Origin: Thermoplasmatota archaeon
GTDB taxonomy: Archaea; Thermoplasmatota; E2; DHVEG-1
NCBI GenBank assembly: GCA_018334795.1
Contig: JAGXLH010000034.1
Coordinates: 1 to 14,663 of the forward strand
Direction: 5' to 3'
DNA length: 14,663 bases
The notes under the pieces were generated by a model. That model worked only from the letters and a program-made list of their open reading frames with translations. It made no database searches and was not told the origin of the DNA. The translations under genes and the position numbers were made by a program. Of the stretch, positions 1-6,813 are shown piece after piece. Numbering within the stretch: the stretch's first letter is position 1; every line of letters starts with the position of its first letter.

Positions 1-2
1 GT

Positions 3-632
3 GGCGGAGGAAATAAAAACACCATCAAAACTTGCGTGAATGCTTGGTTACAATTTATGACACCCATCACCCCACATTTATGTGAGGAACTATGGAACAC
101 TACCCATGATACGTTAGTATCTACTTCAATTCTTCCAGATGAAAAAAGATTAAAAATTTCAGAGTCCCATGTTGCTGGTGAAAAATTAGTAGCAAATCTG
201 GTTGATGACATTCAGGAAATTCTAAATGTCACAAAAATTAAACCTCAAAGAATAATAATCTATACTGCACCTAACTGGAAACACATGGTTTTACATAAAG
301 CAATTAATCTTTCAGAAGAAAATGGATCATTGAACATGGGTCAATTAATGAAACGCATTGTGACAAATCCTGATTTGAAAAAACAAGCAAAACAAGTATC
401 TAAATATGCTGGGAAACTCACAGGAGAAATTAAAAAACTTAATGAAAAAGACATTACATATTATCAAACTAACATTGATGAAACAAAGTATTTAACTGAA
501 TCTAAATCTTTTTTTGAATCATTATTTACCTGCTCAATTGAGATTTTCTCAGCTGATGATTCATCAATAAATGATCCAAAACAAAAATCTCGATTTGCAG
601 AACCTAGAAGACCAGCTATTTACGTAGAATAA
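3..632 (+). CDS. leuS: Leucyl-tRNA synthetase, C-terminal part (5' truncated by window)
   Basis: This is the 3' end of an archaeal-type leucyl-tRNA synthetase, the cytoplasmic class I enzyme that charges tRNA-Leu. The reading frame is open from base 3 with no stop, so the gene starts outside the window; the GTG at 36 is an internal Val codon, not a start. The visible part opens with the anticodon-binding helical domain motif (AWLQFMTPITPHLCEELW), which in the family follows the catalytic core. It continues through the C-terminal module (YTAPNWK) and ends in RRPAIYVE, resembling the usual archaeal LeuRS terminus. The HIGH and KMSKS motifs and the editing domain lie upstream and cannot be checked. 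The gene converges on the next one and is followed by two T6 tracts. Isoleucyl or valyl synthetases share the EELW region, but the tail favours LeuRS. Confidence 0.9.
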   Translation, partial: GGGNKNTIKTCVNAWLQFMTPITPHLCEELWNTTHDTLVSTSILPDEKRLKISESHVAGEKLVANLVDDIQEILNVTKIKPQRIIIYTAPNWKHMVLHKAINLSEENGSLNMGQLMKRIVTNPDLKKQAKQVSKYAGKLTGEIKKLNEKDITYYQTNIDETKYLTESKSFFESLFTCSIEIFSADDSSINDPKQKSRFAEPRRPAIYVE

Positions 633-658
633 AAGTGAGTTAATGATTAAAACCACTC

Positions 659-672
659 TTTTTTCCTTTTTT
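659..672 (+). terminator. T-tract terminator after leuS
   Basis: Two T6 runs separated by CC lie 27 bases after the leuS stop, in the 49-base gap between convergent genes. T-rich tracts without a hairpin are the usual archaeal termination signal. No matching T-run is seen on the minus strand for the convergent gene. Confidence 0.6.
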
Positions 673-681
673 CAATCACTA

Positions 682-2193
682 TTAAATTGGAATAATTTTT
701 TCTGGTTCATCTGGAATATCATTTGGTTTATCTCCTGCACTGAAACCAGCAGAGGTCGTTTCACAATAATAATAGGATTCATCCTCATAAGTGACACTAT
801 ACCCATCAATAGTTATTCCTGATACTCCTGAAGCCAGATGACCTGTTTCATCATCAATGATGTAAAACAATAACACTGCTTCATAATTATTCATATTTTC
901 AATGAGTGCGGCAAAAAGAACTGAGGTATCTTCACAATCGCCTTGTTCATCAACTAATGTTTCAATTGGATACCGCCAATATTCTTTTTGATCCTTACTC
1001 TCACTATCATCCCAATAATGAACATTCTGTTGTACAAAACTCATCACAAAATTCACTGTTTCAGAAGAATTATACCCATGACTTTGAGCAAGATTACTAA
1101 GCTGCTCAGATAAGGAGATAATCACCGAATCATCAACGGTAACAAAATCAGCCATGAACTTAGATCCGCGACTTTGAGGGCTTCTATTCACTGTTGATTG
1201 AACCGCCCATTCATATTTATGAAATGGGATATCCAGAGTGATAGTATGAAAGGATCCGTTAAACTGCCAACGATACTTTTTTTCGATGGAATCATCTGGA
1301 GGCTCAATTTCTTCAGCAAGATTAATTGAGTACCCAACACTTGCATCAACTCCTATCACGGAAGATGATGGAATAACTGAATTAGTTTCATGATTTATAC
1401 GAAGTTGTATGCTAGTCAATTCAGAATCCTGGTTAACATCAATTTCAGCATCATTTTTTAATAAATCATGATCATATACTAAAATCTCAATATCAGTATA
1501 ATTCTTTGATCCGGTTTCAGGCATATCAAAAAAGAATGATTTTTCTAATTGCTTTGGTCGATTCTTAAAGATATAAAAATAACTTCCATTATTATTCCAA
1601 TTTCTATATTCTTCGCCATTAATAAGTATTTTAAAGTATACCTGAGCCCAGGGCAAAATATCAACGTGTTTCTTTAATGTAATTGAATCTAATGAAAAGG
1701 TAAAGGATAAATCCACAAATGGATTATGATCTGCATTATTTCCAATCCCATCTTGATCATCATCTCGGGATTCACTAGGATCATTTGGAAAAACATCAGT
1801 ATTATCACCGATGCCATCTCCATCAGAATCTTTCCACTCTGAAGGATCATATGGAAAATCATCTAATTCCAAGGGAGGCTGAGACGTACTATCAGATTGT
1901 GTTTTTCCTGGATTCCAACGATCCGGGTATCCATCATCATCACTATCTTGACTAGCCGCAGGATCAAAGGGAAACTTATCTTCATTATCTCCTACACCGT
2001 CTCTATCAGTATCATTTTGTTCATAAGGATCATTTGGAAAAACATCCGTATCATCCATAACTCCATCACCATCTGAATCAACAGTTGAAGGATCAGGATG
2101 ATTTATCATCCACATTACTCCAAAAGCAACCGAAATGGTCACCACAAATACAATAAGAACAAGAAAGATAATAACTCGTTTTGAAAGATACAT
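682..2193 (-). CDS. Membrane-anchored TSP3-repeat protein with transglutaminase-like domain
   Basis: A 503-residue protein predicted to sit on the outer face of the cell membrane. Residues 6-30 form one hydrophobic segment (uncleaved signal anchor). Residues 37-157 carry about four to five thrombospondin type 3 repeats (DSDGDGVMDD, DTDRDGVGDN, DSDGDGIGDN, DDDQDGIGNN), which bind calcium in known members. Residues about 160-265 look like a beta-sandwich with an acidic DIEILVYDHD segment. The C-terminal part is transglutaminase-like: WRYPIETLVDEQGDCED gives the nucleophile Cys420, GHLASGV gives His452, and YYYCETT puts Glu478 where an Asp is common. Whether it crosslinks, cleaves or only binds protein is not known. 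The ATG at 2193 is preceded by a TATA-like box at 2217-2225, spacing that fits a leaderless transcript. Domain calls are firm; the function is inferred. Confidence 0.85.
   Translation of the reverse strand: MYLSKRVIIFLVLIVFVVTISVAFGVMWMINHPDPSTVDSDGDGVMDDTDVFPNDPYEQNDTDRDGVGDNEDKFPFDPAASQDSDDDGYPDRWNPGKTQSDSTSQPPLELDDFPYDPSEWKDSDGDGIGDNTDVFPNDPSESRDDDQDGIGNNADHNPFVDLSFTFSLDSITLKKHVDILPWAQVYFKILINGEEYRNWNNNGSYFYIFKNRPKQLEKSFFFDMPETGSKNYTDIEILVYDHDLLKNDAEIDVNQDSELTSIQLRINHETNSVIPSSSVIGVDASVGYSINLAEEIEPPDDSIEKKYRWQFNGSFHTITLDIPFHKYEWAVQSTVNRSPQSRGSKFMADFVTVDDSVIISLSEQLSNLAQSHGYNSSETVNFVMSFVQQNVHYWDDSESKDQKEYWRYPIETLVDEQGDCEDTSVLFAALIENMNNYEAVLLFYIIDDETGHLASGVSGITIDGYSVTYEDESYYYCETTSAGFSAGDKPNDIPDEPEKIIPI
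1723..2085 (-). repeat. Thrombospondin type 3 (calcium-binding) repeat tract
   Basis: This segment encodes residues 37-157 of the surface protein, a run of Asp-rich DxDxDGxxD units spaced by FPNDPxE or FPFDPxx. The unit after residue 90 is interrupted by a low-complexity linker (WNPGKTQSDSTSQPPLEL). A 21-base stretch at 1777-1797 is repeated exactly at 2026-2046, both encoding the DVFPNDP part of a unit, so the first and the second-last units are close in DNA as well as in protein. Confidence 0.8.
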
Positions 2194-2216
2194 ACCTATA
2201 TTAAAATTAGATGTAC

Positions 2217-2225
2217 ATATATAAA
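2217..2225 (-). promoter_or_regulatory. TATA-like box for the TSP3-transglutaminase gene
   Basis: Read on the minus strand this is TTTATATAT, centred about 28 bases before the ATG at 2193. That distance would place the transcript start at or next to the start codon, so the mRNA is probably leaderless; no convincing Shine-Dalgarno sequence is present. Confidence 0.5.
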
Positions 2226-2260
2226 AAATCTTGTATTGAAAATTTCAGAGTAAGTTATCA

Positions 2261-2268
2261 TTTAAATA
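2261..2268 (+). promoter_or_regulatory. TATA-like box for the Trm9-like gene
   Basis: TTTAAATA lies in the 114-base divergent gap, with an expected transcript start near 2290. The mRNA would then have a short leader holding GGAG (2292-2295) before the ATG at 2308. Confidence 0.45.
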
Positions 2269-2307
2269 ATCTTGTAAAAGCAAATAAACTTGGAGAAAAC
2301 CATAAGA

Positions 2308-2991
2308 ATGAAAAATAAGAGACTAAAAGATTCATTGCTCACTTGGAATCGTATTGCTGAAAGTTTTAATCATACTCGACAGCATACATGGGATTTTTGC
2401 AATGATTTTATCAATACATACACAACAGATAAGATATGTGCAGATTTAGGATGTGGAAACGGTCGACATTTACTTCCACTCGCAAAACATGCAAAAAAGA
2501 CCATTGGTTTTGATATTAGTCATAATTTATTAAAAATCACTGAAAAAACACTAAAACACCATCAAATAAGAAATACTCAAGTAATTCAAGGTGATCTAGT
2601 TCATCTTCCATTCAAATCAAATATTTTTGATAATATCATATATATTGCTGCATTACACAACATCAAACACAAAGAAAATAGAATGCAATCACTAAATGAA
2701 GTCAATCGGGTCTTAAAACCAGGTGGACAAGCATTAATCAGCGTATGGAATCGTGATCAAGACCGATTCAAACAAAAACAATATCAAAAAAATGGGGAGC
2801 CTGGCGATATTTTAATTTACTGGAGACAACACAATCTAAATATTCCTCGATTTTATCATCTTTATCAAAAACAAGAACTCAAAGACGAACTAAAACAAGC
2901 AAATTTCACCATCCAAACACTGGATGGAGTAAGCATTACTTCTAAAAAGGAATTTGATAATTTTTATGCAATCGTTGAAAAATCAAAATAA
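2308..2991 (+). CDS. Trm9/ALKBH8-type SAM-dependent (tRNA) methyltransferase
   Basis: A 227-residue class I SAM methyltransferase. WNRIAESFNHTR (residues 13-24) resembles the YDKIAxxFxxTR opening of the Trm9/ALKBH8 methyltransferase domain. DLGCGNG (46-52) is the SAM-binding motif I, GDLVHLPF (95-102) follows, then RVLKPGG (134-140) and VWN (146-148); the later RFYHLYQKQEL matches the RYYHxFxxxEL segment of that family. In eukaryotes these enzymes, with Trm112, methylate carboxymethyl-uridine at tRNA wobble position 34, and archaeal homologues are known. A role in wobble-uridine modification is therefore likely but inferred. I chose ATG 2308 because GGAG stands 12 bases before it and the expected transcript start falls near 2290; an in-frame TTG at 2290 would add six residues. 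It stands alone, divergent from the TSP3 gene and convergent with the symporter. Confidence 0.82.
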   Translation: MKNKRLKDSLLTWNRIAESFNHTRQHTWDFCNDFINTYTTDKICADLGCGNGRHLLPLAKHAKKTIGFDISHNLLKITEKTLKHHQIRNTQVIQGDLVHLPFKSNIFDNIIYIAALHNIKHKENRMQSLNEVNRVLKPGGQALISVWNRDQDRFKQKQYQKNGEPGDILIYWRQHNLNIPRFYHLYQKQELKDELKQANFTIQTLDGVSITSKKEFDNFYAIVEKSK

Positions 2992-3006
2992 TCTTGATGT
3001 ATTAGT

Positions 3007-4422
3007 TTATCTTATTTTATTTTCAACAAAACTACCAAAGATTACCATGACTGTTGCAATTAATATCCCCCAAATAGCGGGAAGAAAACCAAAAGAATCA
3101 ACAAATCCAAATTGAAATAAAAAGATACTGATCTCACCAATGAGAATACTGCTGATACAAGCTAATGCGGTTGTTTTTTTCCAATATAACACTGCAATTA
3201 CTGTAGGAAATAAAACAGCTAACCCAGAAAAGGTTCCTTTTACTAATGTTCCCATAATACCAACAGATGGATCATACCCAAGTAAAATAAACAAAATTGC
3301 ACAAAAGACCAACAAGAAAATGAACAATCTGCCTCGTTTAACCACGTTATCCTTCTTTTTAAATGGTAAATCATGAGAAAACATAGTAGCAAGTGAAAGT
3401 AATTGTGAATCAGCAGTAGACATCAATGCTGCAAGTGCTCCGATCATCACAAATAAATATACGCCTTCAGGAGCAAATAATCGAACCATCATCGGAAGTA
3501 CCATATCAATTTCAGACGAAGCGATATCAACTAATGCACCATGAGCCCATACCCCAATGACAACGGGAATAAAAAACACAAAAACAACAACAGCAGGATA
3601 ACAAAGCATAGTCCATTTCAATGATTTTTCATTCTTTGCAGTATAAAATCGGGAGAATAACTGAGGAAACATTGGATCAGCAAATAACCATAAAATCATA
3701 AAGGAAAACCAAATTTGAACAGTGAAATATCCATCTAACCCCGGCCGTGAAAACAATGATGGAGATTGTTGAAAAGAAGCAGCATTTGCCGCTTGAATTC
3801 CACCTAATCCTTGAGCAACAAAAACAAAAGAAAGCACTAAAGCAGAAATCATTAAGACTCCCTGAACCACATCTGTCCATCCAGACCCACGCATGCCTCC
3901 TAAAAAAGTATACCCCATAAGCACAAGCATGGTAACAACAGCTCCTACTTGCCAAGAAATAACTGATTCGGTTAGCTGCATGATAAGCATACCTGCACCA
4001 ATGGCTTGGGTAGCAAGATATGGAACGGTAAATACAATGAGAACGGTCATAAACACATATTTGAGCAATGATGAATTCATTTGTTTTCCAACAAGTTCAG
4101 CTGGTGTGATGTATCCATGTATTTTTCCTAATCTCCATACTTTTCGACCGATTAGATAAAAAGAAATTGCCATAAAACCAGTTCCAAATGCCATGATACC
4201 ATATTGACCAAACCCACTTGTGAATGATTTTCCCGCAAATCCAAGAAACGTAAACGCTGAAAAATTAGTGGCAACTAATGAAAAGAAAAGTACAATAGCA
4301 CCAAAACTTCTTCCAGCAACAAAATAATCTTCAGCAGTATCAACTGATTTTCTTCTTGCAATAAATCCAATCCCTAATAAAAGAAGAAAAAACAATAGAA
4401 TAGCAATCAAAACAAGTATCAT
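3007..4422 (-). CDS. Sodium/solute symporter (SSS family)
   Basis: A 471-residue integral membrane protein with about 13 hydrophobic segments, an SSS-family transporter that should import a solute with sodium. Family landmarks are the N-terminal EDYFVAGRSFG, GGMRGSGWTDVVQG (residues 175-188) and AALMSTADS (331-339), the Ser/Thr-rich helix that helps form the Na2 sodium site in the LeuT fold. The substrate cannot be read from sequence; PanF, ActP and MctC relatives carry pantothenate or short carboxylates. The ATG at 4422 overlaps the upstream gene's TGA as ATGA and has a strong GGAGGA six bases before it, so the upstream in-frame TTG at 4440 is rejected as start. The overlap suggests translational coupling to the small partner. 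It converges on the Trm9-like gene with a 15-base gap. Confidence 0.9.
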   Translation of the reverse strand: MILVLIAILLFFLLLLGIGFIARRKSVDTAEDYFVAGRSFGAIVLFFSLVATNFSAFTFLGFAGKSFTSGFGQYGIMAFGTGFMAISFYLIGRKVWRLGKIHGYITPAELVGKQMNSSLLKYVFMTVLIVFTVPYLATQAIGAGMLIMQLTESVISWQVGAVVTMLVLMGYTFLGGMRGSGWTDVVQGVLMISALVLSFVFVAQGLGGIQAANAASFQQSPSLFSRPGLDGYFTVQIWFSFMILWLFADPMFPQLFSRFYTAKNEKSLKWTMLCYPAVVVFVFFIPVVIGVWAHGALVDIASSEIDMVLPMMVRLFAPEGVYLFVMIGALAALMSTADSQLLSLATMFSHDLPFKKKDNVVKRGRLFIFLLVFCAILFILLGYDPSVGIMGTLVKGTFSGLAVLFPTVIAVLYWKKTTALACISSILIGEISIFLFQFGFVDSFGFLPAIWGILIATVMVIFGSFVENKIR

Positions 4423-4646
4423 GGTTCTTCCTCCGTCCAAATGAACCTAATTACTGCATAATAAGCAAAAACAAGTGTAAGTGTAAGTACAATGTTATAC
4501 CAGATCCATATTGGAAAACCGAACAATCCAAGTATTGGCTTATTCCAATTCCACACATCAATAGATAAGAAAAAAATAATGAATAACAAACAAATGATCA
4601 AAACTTGTTTTCCATATGCATTCCAAAGTGATCGTTGTCTACTCAT
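4419..4646 (-). CDS. Small DUF3311-type membrane protein, partner of the symporter
   Basis: A 75-residue protein with two predicted membrane helices. The first is about residues 16-32 (VLIICLLFIIFFLSIDV); the second spans the region after LGLFGFPIWIWYNIV. The aromatic-rich FGFPIWIWYNI stretch and the position directly before an SSS symporter fit the DUF3311 family of small transporter-associated proteins. Similar pairings are known for YjcH-ActP (DUF485) and YhdT-PanF (DUF997), but the role of the small subunit is not established. ATG 4646 is chosen because GAGGG stands about five bases before it; an in-frame ATG at 4676 would add ten residues and has no such site. The stop codon overlaps the symporter start as ATGA. 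The family name rests on pattern and context, so it is less certain than the pairing. Confidence 0.75.
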   Translation of the reverse strand: MSRQRSLWNAYGKQVLIICLLFIIFFLSIDVWNWNKPILGLFGFPIWIWYNIVLTLTLVFAYYAVIRFIWTEEEP

Positions 4647-4706
4647 AGTTACCCTCTTTTTTGAGATATAGATCACTTTTTCCTGGCTGAACCGGCTGGA
4701 AAACAG

Positions 4707-4728
4707 TGAAAAACAATGCCGTTTTTCA
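4707..4728. repeat. Perfect inverted repeat at the symporter operon promoter
   Basis: TGAAAAAC and GTTTTTCA are separated by six bases, a perfect 8-base inverted repeat. It lies 61 bases upstream of the DUF3311-type start codon. With a weak TATA-like AATTTATT on the minus strand near 4738-4746, the transcript would begin around 4714-4720, inside the repeat. This is a typical place for a repressor operator; no regulator gene is nearby to test that idea. Confidence 0.45.
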
Positions 4729-4776
4729 ATGCATCAACAAATAAATTGGATGAAAAAGGAATACTAATACTTTTTT

Positions 4777-4784
4777 AAAAAAAA
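4777..4784 (-). terminator. T8 terminator after ksgA
   Basis: On the minus strand this is a run of eight T 27 bases after the ksgA stop, directly followed by an A-run. It fits an archaeal T-tract terminator closing the pus10-to-ksgA operon before the symporter promoter. Confidence 0.6.
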
Positions 4785-4811
4785 CAGATAAATCAATTCA
4801 AAAACTTTTTT

Positions 4812-5567
4812 TTATGATCTTAGTTCATACAATTGATTTGAAAGTAAACCAATTTCTTGAGGAGTAAGTTCTTCAACTCGTTTCGTTAAAAATAAAAGAT
4901 CTTCATCATATGGTAATAACTTAGAATTTTTTAGAATAGTTCCAATTTGTTTTCGTCGATGAGAAAATAATTGTTTAGTCACCTCAAAATAGGTTGTTTC
5001 ATCAACTACATGAAATGGTGGTTTTTCATAAGGTATAAGTTCAACAAGAGAAGACGTTACTTTTGGAGGAGGAGAAAAGGCTGAGGATGATATGTCTTTA
5101 TGAATTCTACAATCTGCTTTAAATGCAATACCAACGCTTAACCGTGAATAATCCTTTGATCCTGGACATGCAATCATTCGATCAGCAAATTCCTTTTGAT
5201 AGATTAATACTGCTTTTTCAAAATGAGTTTCAAGTAACTTAAATGTCACCGGAGAAGAAATCTGGTAGGGTAAATTAGCAACGACTTTGGTAAATGATGG
5301 AATATCATCCCATGATATCTTCATAATATCTCTATTGATGAGTAAAACGTTTTCAGAGACATGGTGACTTAAAAAATCATAAAATGATGGATCAAGTTCA
5401 ACAGCGATTACTTGTTTTGCTTTTTTTGCTAACTGATGAGTAAGAATCCCTTTTCCCGGACCAATCTCTAAAACAATATCTTCTTTTGTTAATTCAGCAA
5501 TAGAAAGTTCCAATTCAACGATGGATGGATCTATGAGAAAATGTTGACCGAGCTTTGTTTTCTTCAT
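4812..5567 (-). CDS. ksgA: 16S rRNA adenine N6,N6-dimethyltransferase KsgA/Dim1
   Basis: A 251-residue enzyme that dimethylates two adjacent adenines in the 3'-terminal hairpin (helix 45) of 16S rRNA, a late step in small-subunit assembly. GQHFLID (residues 7-13) is the family opening, EIGPGKG (34-40) is SAM-binding motif I, VELD (56-59) is the acidic ribose-binding position, and NLPY (98-101) is the catalytic N6-amino motif IV. FSPPPKV (164-170) and LFSHRRKQI are the usual C-terminal signatures. Length fits the family. It is the last gene of the operon, 18 bases after DUF655, with no clear ribosome-binding site of its own. The order rpl21e, rpoF, DUF655, ksgA is widely conserved in archaea. 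Confidence 0.97.
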   Translation of the reverse strand: MKKTKLGQHFLIDPSIVELELSIAELTKEDIVLEIGPGKGILTHQLAKKAKQVIAVELDPSFYDFLSHHVSENVLLINRDIMKISWDDIPSFTKVVANLPYQISSPVTFKLLETHFEKAVLIYQKEFADRMIACPGSKDYSRLSVGIAFKADCRIHKDISSSAFSPPPKVTSSLVELIPYEKPPFHVVDETTYFEVTKQLFSHRRKQIGTILKNSKLLPYDEDLLFLTKRVEELTPQEIGLLSNQLYELRS

Positions 5568-5585
5568 AAAAGACGACTAGAACGG

Positions 5586-6155
5586 TTATCGTTTATTCTG
5601 ATTAGCTGGTGGACGAGTAAATAACCGATATTTTTGATCTGGATCACTTAATTCCAACTCAATTCGTTTTGCAACAAGTTTTGCAGGATCTCGAAGAAAA
5701 TCAATACGGTCTACCATCTCTTTAAATGTCGTAAACTTCTGTTTCCGTCGTTCGGTAAGAATATCATGCATCATCTTTTTTCCAAGACCTGGAAGTAATT
5801 CCAAGACATGAAAACGAGTGGAAATCGCAGGAGCATTATTAAAGAATTGAATAAAGTAAGATTCTTTTTGTTTGACAACATCAATAAGAACATAGGGTAA
5901 TTCACCATGTGCTGTAGAGGTTAAATCATCAAAATGCACGCGACCTTTGATCTTTTTGATTTTTTCTCGTTTTTTCGGATTTTTACCAACATAGATTCGA
6001 TCGCCAATGGAAAGAGGAACATTATTTTTTGGTACTAATTCCAAAAGGGTAAATTGATTATCGCCTAACCCATAAACGATCGGGTAACGATGATGAGATG
6101 AAACATCGGCTCTTCCTTCTGGCAAATAGTCCAGAACATATACATACTCCTCCAA
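5586..6155 (-). CDS. DUF655 protein with helix-hairpin-helix (probable RNA-binding)
   Basis: A 189-residue archaeal DUF655 protein. The opening EEYVYVLDYLPEG is the family signature. Residues about 25-110 form a small beta-barrel-like part (IGDRIYVGK), and residues about 115-151 a helix-hairpin-helix (FHVLELLPGLGKKMMHDIL) of the nucleic-acid-binding type. The family has no proven function; its steady place between RNA polymerase subunit F and KsgA suggests work on rRNA or nascent RNA. The start is TTG, decided by GGGAGGA eight bases before it and by the conserved EEY start; the nearby ATG at 6160 is out of frame. It follows rpoF by 18 bases. Confidence 0.93.
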   Translation of the reverse strand: MEEYVYVLDYLPEGRADVSSHHRYPIVYGLGDNQFTLLELVPKNNVPLSIGDRIYVGKNPKKREKIKKIKGRVHFDDLTSTAHGELPYVLIDVVKQKESYFIQFFNNAPAISTRFHVLELLPGLGKKMMHDILTERRKQKFTTFKEMVDRIDFLRDPAKLVAKRIELELSDPDQKYRLFTRPPANQNKR

Positions 6156-6173
6156 AACATATTCCTCCCGTAT

Positions 6174-6515
6174 TTATTCAATATAATATTCATTTACTAA
6201 ATCAAGGATTTCTTTGATATCCTTATCTGTAATGTTTATTCGTTCCTTTGCAAAAATAGATTGAACTTTTTCTTTCGTCGTTGGAAGTAAATCCGCGATT
6301 TTATACGCATGAATTTCTTTTACTTTTTCAAGTTTCATTAATTTTTTAATCAATTCCTCTGTTTTATTCGCAGGTAACTTTACAAAATTTTGTGCATGTT
6401 CCAATGCTATTCGTTGCTCATAAAGCAATGTTTCACGTTCCTTTTCCACCTTTCGTAAAAGATTTTTCACTTCAGCAAGAGAAACATATGAAACATTCTC
6501 ATCGGAAATCGTCAT
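6174..6515 (-). CDS. rpoF: DNA-directed RNA polymerase subunit F (Rpo4/Rpb4)
   Basis: A 113-residue homologue of eukaryotic Rpb4. With subunit E (Rpo7) it forms the stalk of archaeal RNA polymerase, which binds emerging RNA and aids initiation and elongation. The N-terminal part (YVSLAEVKNLLRKV, residues 10-23) contacts Rpo7; the C-terminal part (LPTTKEKVQSIFAKER through EILDLVNEYY) is the HRDC-like helical domain, with TTKEKVQSIFAKE the clearest family segment. Length is normal. It begins three bases after the rpl21e stop, and its ribosome-binding site GGAGAGG lies inside the end of rpl21e, so the two are closely coupled. Confidence 0.95.
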   Translation of the reverse strand: MTISDENVSYVSLAEVKNLLRKVEKERETLLYEQRIALEHAQNFVKLPANKTEELIKKLMKLEKVKEIHAYKIADLLPTTKEKVQSIFAKERINITDKDIKEILDLVNEYYIE

Positions 6516-6518
6516 TCT

Positions 6519-6809
6519 TTATCCTCTCCGAATATGTTCCGGACGCACAACGAGTGTTTTTATTTTCTTTCCCACGCGAATTTGGAGACGATATGAATTT
6601 CCTTGTCTACCAAGAACAGTTCCAGTATATCCCTGAAATCTAACATGTGGCATTCCCCGATGAACTGAAGGATCAATAACAATGTTTACTTTTTCTCCAT
6701 CATCAAATTGTTGTAACGATCGGGTAATGGAAGAAAATCCTCGATATCGTGGTTTTTTTCTTAATATGTGTCTACTTTTACTTCTTAATCCTTTTGAACG
6801 TTTTACCAT
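6519..6809 (-). CDS. rpl21e: 50S ribosomal protein L21e
   Basis: A 96-residue basic protein of the large ribosomal subunit, found in archaea and eukaryotes only. The N-terminus is strongly basic (KRSKGLRSKSRHILRKKPRYRG). It is followed by FDDGEKVNIVIDPSVHRGMPHVRFQGYTGTVLG, the SH3-like core signature of the family, and VVRPEHIRRG at the end. Full length. It starts four bases after the pus10 stop, with a G-rich site (AAGGGGG) inside the end of pus10 serving as ribosome-binding site. Confidence 0.97.
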   Translation of the reverse strand: MVKRSKGLRSKSRHILRKKPRYRGFSSITRSLQQFDDGEKVNIVIDPSVHRGMPHVRFQGYTGTVLGRQGNSYRLQIRVGKKIKTLVVRPEHIRRG

Positions 6810-6813
6810 GTTA

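Noticed and set aside
36..38. GTG as start of a 198-residue gene
   Set aside because: The frame is open to the window edge and the text continues the LeuRS anticodon-binding domain, so it is an internal codon.
2290..2307. TTG start adding six residues to the Trm9-like protein
   Set aside because: It falls at the expected transcript start and has no ribosome-binding site, and the added residues carry no family signal; a leaderless TTG start cannot be fully excluded.
3677..4159. Cys-rich open frames overlapping the symporter on both strands
   Set aside because: The symporter frame has full family motifs; the overlapping products are Cys/Phe- or Thr-rich without motifs.
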